From Dysgonamonadaceae bacterium (GTDB lineage: Bacteria > Bacteroidota > Bacteroidia > Bacteroidales > Azobacteroidaceae), in contig JAISNS010000095.1 of the NCBI GenBank assembly GCA_031276105.1, forward strand, positions 1 to 8,946: a DNA stretch of 8,946 nt, given 5' to 3'. Under the pieces are notes generated by a model. It was not told the DNA's origin. It did not search any database and worked only from the letters and a program-made list of their open reading frames with translations. A program made the position numbers and the translations under genes. Shown piece after piece: positions 5,869-8,946 of this stretch. How positions within the stretch are numbered: position 1 is the stretch's first letter; each line of letters begins with the position of its first letter.

Positions 5869-8862
5869 TTATTTATTGAGTTTTGCTAAACGTTCATTAA
5901 TCAACGAATGAATATCATCGGTTGTGTTTTTGTAATTTTTCTGCAAACTTTCCAGATATTGGCGGGCTTGCAACAAGTCGTTTTTGGCGGCATAGACGTC
6001 CGACAAAAGGATGTAACTTCTTGCCAACCAATAAGGATGCGGCGTTCCTTGCTGAACGTAATCCTGAATAATAATTTGCGTTTCATTCGGATGACCGCTA
6101 TCGAAATAATGTTGCGCCAGCAAATATTTAGCTTCCGACCCGAAAGCCGTCCGCGTATCTTTGGCCAATTCTTCCAAATCTTTTTCCGCCAAACGAGTTT
6201 CTCCGGCGTCTAAATACGCTTTTGCCCGGAAATAACGGGCTTCTACGGCAATTTCGGGACTAAGCGACCGGTCGTTCAATAACAGATTGGCGGACGCAAT
6301 GACAGGCGCCGGTTTCTTCAATTGTGCAGCGGAACGGACAACGCCCAGCGCACCCACTTCCTTATTGGCTTTCGTTGCTGCCGTATTTTGCAAACGTTCG
6401 TAAGAAAGCAAAGCCGCTTCATATTCTTTGTCCCTGAATTGCAATTCGGCTGTACGCGCAACTGCTTCCTCCGTGAAACGGGTATTTCCGGCTTCCAATA
6501 CTTTCGCATATTCGGTTTTTGCTTCCGCGAATTTTTGTTGCTGATAATACGTATTGGCCAGATAATAGTGAGCATTCGCGCTAAAAGCGCCGGTTGGAAA
6601 TGATTGCAGATAGTTTTTCAAACTGCTTTGCGCCTGATTAATATTCCCTTTGGTAAATAATCGTTCGGCCGCCAGATAAGTCAACGAATCCTGTTCGCTT
6701 GCATCAAATTTAACGGTCTCTTTCAGCGATTTTACATACTCGGCATATCCTGCAATATCATTCAAGTCGAAATAAACTGATTTTAAGTCCTGTAAGGCCA
6801 CTTTGGCTTCTTCGCTTCCGGGATATTCGGCAATAACCCGCTTATATGCCGCCGCCGCCTTTTGCGGTTGATTGATATTGTAATAAAGAAGTCCCAACTG
6901 TATCCCGGCCTTTCTTGCCGGATTGCTGTTGGGATATTGGCTCAAAAGCAATTGATACGTTTCGATAGCCGCCGGATTATTTTCCAGCATAACATAAGCG
7001 TGTCCTTTTTCATAAAAAGCATCCGCAATGTAGGGCGAATCGGGATGACCGCCAATCAATTTATCTAACAGGGCAATTTTCCCCGTATAATTTTTCAGGA
7101 GTCCCAAAACAAATCCTTTTTGGAACAGAGCATAATCTCCGGCCGACGGCATGAGATTTATCGACTGAGTATAAGCCTTTTCTGCTTCGGTGAACCGGCG
7201 GCTGTAAAAACAGCAATCGCCCAACCGGGCATAAGCGTCGGCAAGGAAACTCATTTTACTGTTTTCCGCATCGACAAACAGTTGAAAATACGATTCGGCC
7301 TTATTGTATTGTTCCTGCTCAAAATAACAGTAACCGAGATTGTAATTGGCCAAATTCCGTAAATTTCCGTCATTTGTTCCGGTTTGAAGGAACGAACTGT
7401 AATCCCGGATGGCCTTATCGTATTCCTTTTGCTTAAAATAAGATTCGCCTCGCCAGTAAACGGACAAATTCTTTTCGACAGGGGCGTAATTACCGGCTTC
7501 TATCGCCTGCGTGAAGTAATGGATAGCCTCCGCCTCCCGGTTATTCGTAAAAGCGACAGTTCCTAAATGATAATAAATTTTCTGTTGAGCCTCCCTGATT
7601 TTATCCCCCGGTTTTTTTATCTTGGCAATCGAAGATAAAGCCGTTTCATAATTCTTGGTAGTCAGATAAATATCGACTAAAGCGTCGTTGACCTTATCGG
7701 AATAAATAGAGTTCGGATACTTATTCAAAAAATCTTCCAAAACCGTAACCGATTCGCCGAAAGCCGAAACCGAATTTTGATACAGTAACATGGCATAATT
7801 ATACATCGCCGCTTCCTGCGCCTGAGTGTCAAAATCCAGTTGAGAAGCCGATTCAAAAGCCCTTAGCGCCGAGTTGTAATCTTTCAGGTTCAAGTAAGCC
7901 TGTCCCAAATACAAATAAATGCGTTGTCCCCCTTCGTTGTTTCCGGGTTTACTTAAAACCAGATACTCAACCGCTTTGGAATAATTTCCCTGCCGGTAAT
8001 AGCTCATTCCCAAAACCAGATAATCTTCGGCGGCAATATCTTCACCCGAAGATACGAAGCGATTCAAGTAATGGGACGCTTGCGAATAATCTTCTTCATA
8101 ATAAAAAGAAATACCCACAATCCGGTTGATTTCGGCATTGTGAGTATTATCCGGATAATTATTCAGAAGCGCAGTTCCCTCCGAAATCGTTTGAGAATAC
8201 CGTTTCTGTATAAAATTAATCTGACTGATGTAATACAGGACTTCCGGTCGAAATTCTTCCTTGTCTTTCAACTGATTAAACAAACTCAACGCCTGTGTAT
8301 ATTCCTTATCCGTATAGTGTAGCCACGCCAGATAGTAATTGGCAGCGTCTTGATAGGTAAAACTCAACGTCTTTAACAGTGAAAACAGGCGAAACGCTTC
8401 TTCCTTTTTCCCGGTTTTCAAAGAAGAAAGAGCCATTCGGTAAGCATAATCTTCCTGTTGTTTTTCGGAAAGCAAGTCCATATCCGCTTCTTTCAGCCAA
8501 AAGACAGCCCGGTCGTATTCTTCTTTGGCGAAATGAATAGAACCAATCATGAAAGCGATTTCGTCGCGATGAATCGTTGTGGGATACTTTTCAAGAAACT
8601 CTTTCAATTCGTTTATTACCTCCCGCGTTCCCTGATAATAAGCGGACACAACGATATAAAAATCCGCTTCAGCAATATAGGCCGGATTTTCCTGTTGCCT
8701 GTACTGCTGCATTTTATCGAGGCAACCGGCATAATTCCGGTCTTCGTACATCGTTTTTCCTTCCAAAAAAAGACGGTCGGGCGAAATATAATGTACGGAA
8801 CGTTGTGCCGGACTAATTTGCGCGTATATCAGGCAACAAAATATAAAAATCGTATTTCTCAT
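5869..8862 (-). CDS. Large secreted TPR-repeat protein (periplasmic or outer-membrane associated)
   Basis: A 997-aa protein built almost wholly of tetratricopeptide-type helix pairs. Clear repeats lie near 279-306, 314-343, 428-457, 466-495, 503-533, 541-571, 612-645, 652-681 and 763-792, with weaker ones between. Typical signatures are LGQAYLNLKDYNSALRAF and RGESYFKQKEYDKAIRDY. Such solenoids are protein-binding scaffolds; no catalytic domain is visible. I chose ATG at 8860-8862 because it opens a signal peptide (MRN, then IFIFCCLIYA, cleavage near 14-20) and lies about 20 bases after the predicted transcription start. Frames extending to the window edge would begin upstream of the promoter. 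No standard lipobox surrounds the two cysteines, so signal peptidase I processing is likely. It heads an operon with the barrel gene, suggesting it docks to or assists that protein. It resembles envelope TPR proteins in general, but I cannot assign a named family. Confidence 0.9.
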   Translation of the reverse strand: MRNTIFIFCCLIYAQISPAQRSVHYISPDRLFLEGKTMYEDRNYAGCLDKMQQYRQQENPAYIAEADFYIVVSAYYQGTREVINELKEFLEKYPTTIHRDEIAFMIGSIHFAKEEYDRAVFWLKEADMDLLSEKQQEDYAYRMALSSLKTGKKEEAFRLFSLLKTLSFTYQDAANYYLAWLHYTDKEYTQALSLFNQLKDKEEFRPEVLYYISQINFIQKRYSQTISEGTALLNNYPDNTHNAEINRIVGISFYYEEDYSQASHYLNRFVSSGEDIAAEDYLVLGMSYYRQGNYSKAVEYLVLSKPGNNEGGQRIYLYLGQAYLNLKDYNSALRAFESASQLDFDTQAQEAAMYNYAMLLYQNSVSAFGESVTVLEDFLNKYPNSIYSDKVNDALVDIYLTTKNYETALSSIAKIKKPGDKIREAQQKIYYHLGTVAFTNNREAEAIHYFTQAIEAGNYAPVEKNLSVYWRGESYFKQKEYDKAIRDYSSFLQTGTNDGNLRNLANYNLGYCYFEQEQYNKAESYFQLFVDAENSKMSFLADAYARLGDCCFYSRRFTEAEKAYTQSINLMPSAGDYALFQKGFVLGLLKNYTGKIALLDKLIGGHPDSPYIADAFYEKGHAYVMLENNPAAIETYQLLLSQYPNSNPARKAGIQLGLLYYNINQPQKAAAAYKRVIAEYPGSEEAKVALQDLKSVYFDLNDIAGYAEYVKSLKETVKFDASEQDSLTYLAAERLFTKGNINQAQSSLKNYLQSFPTGAFSANAHYYLANTYYQQQKFAEAKTEYAKVLEAGNTRFTEEAVARTAELQFRDKEYEAALLSYERLQNTAATKANKEVGALGVVRSAAQLKKPAPVIASANLLLNDRSLSPEIAVEARYFRAKAYLDAGETRLAEKDLEELAKDTRTAFGSEAKYLLAQHYFDSGHPNETQIIIQDYVQQGTPHPYWLARSYILLSDVYAAKNDLLQARQYLESLQKNYKNTTDDIHSLINERLAKLNK

Positions 8863-8888
8863 ATATGGGTACATTTGGAAAATATGGG

Positions 8889-8896
8889 CAAAGTTA
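8889..8896 (-). promoter_or_regulatory. Promoter -7 element for the TPR/barrel operon
   Basis: TAACTTTG on the minus strand matches TAnnTTTG exactly. At 19 bases upstream stands TGTG (8916-8919), a partial -33 match; a perfect TTTG occurs at 8920-8923, but with a 23-base spacer. Transcription should start near 8882, leaving a leader of about 20 bases before the chosen ATG. This fixes the TPR start and argues against translation beginning further upstream. Confidence 0.65.
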
Positions 8897-8946
8897 GCAT
8901 AAAATTCTCGTCTTACACACAAACGGATAAAAATAGGCACGAACAC

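Noticed and set aside
5869..8862. CRISPR-like or tandem DNA repeats in the TPR gene
   Set aside because: The repetition is at the protein level (TPR helices) and is degenerate in DNA; there are no identical repeats with regular spacers.
8944..8946. GTG as start of the TPR protein
   Set aside because: It would lie upstream of the predicted promoter -7 box and place 28 odd residues before a clear signal peptide.

Overview
The window looks like a chromosomal segment of a Bacteroidota bacterium, probably order Bacteroidales. Four things point there. The tyrosine recombinase is of the Bacteroides mobile-element type. Exact -7 boxes of the form TAnnTTTG lie upstream of three transcription units (TATCTTTG twice, TAACTTTG once). 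Starts lack Shine-Dalgarno sequences. A large TPR protein is paired with a TonB-receptor-like outer membrane barrel that has no plug. Genus cannot be fixed from sequence alone. Apart from one fragment at the left edge, every gene is on the minus strand, so transcription runs from high to low coordinates.

Right and centre (about 1415-8946) look like core genome. A promoter near 8889 drives a 997-aa secreted TPR protein (5869-8862). Five bases after its stop comes a 609-aa outer membrane beta-barrel protein (4034-5863). These two form a clear operon and probably act together at the cell envelope, though their substrate is unknown. A further promoter in the short gap after the barrel gene drives topA (1643-3985), a complete DNA topoisomerase I. 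A well-formed promoter in the topA-tRNA gap drives tRNA-Asp(GTC) (1415-1488), which is followed immediately by a 10-bp hairpin.

Left (about 1-1414) looks like the end of an integrative element. A full-length tyrosine recombinase (101-1240) sits just downstream of the tRNA gene. Between them are an 11-bp inverted repeat and three 10-bp-phased TGTC repeats, which look like recombinase or regulator binding sites. A short open frame entering from base 1 on the plus strand converges on the integrase and may be the tail of a cargo gene. The other end of the element is outside the window.

No CRISPR array, defence system or complete new system was found. The items most worth following up are the element boundary at tRNA-Asp with its repeat cluster, the recombinase's missing first catalytic arginine, and the TPR/barrel pair. 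No gene-free stretch exceeds 300 bases: the largest gaps are 1241-1414 (repeats and hairpin) and 1489-1642 (tRNA promoter).
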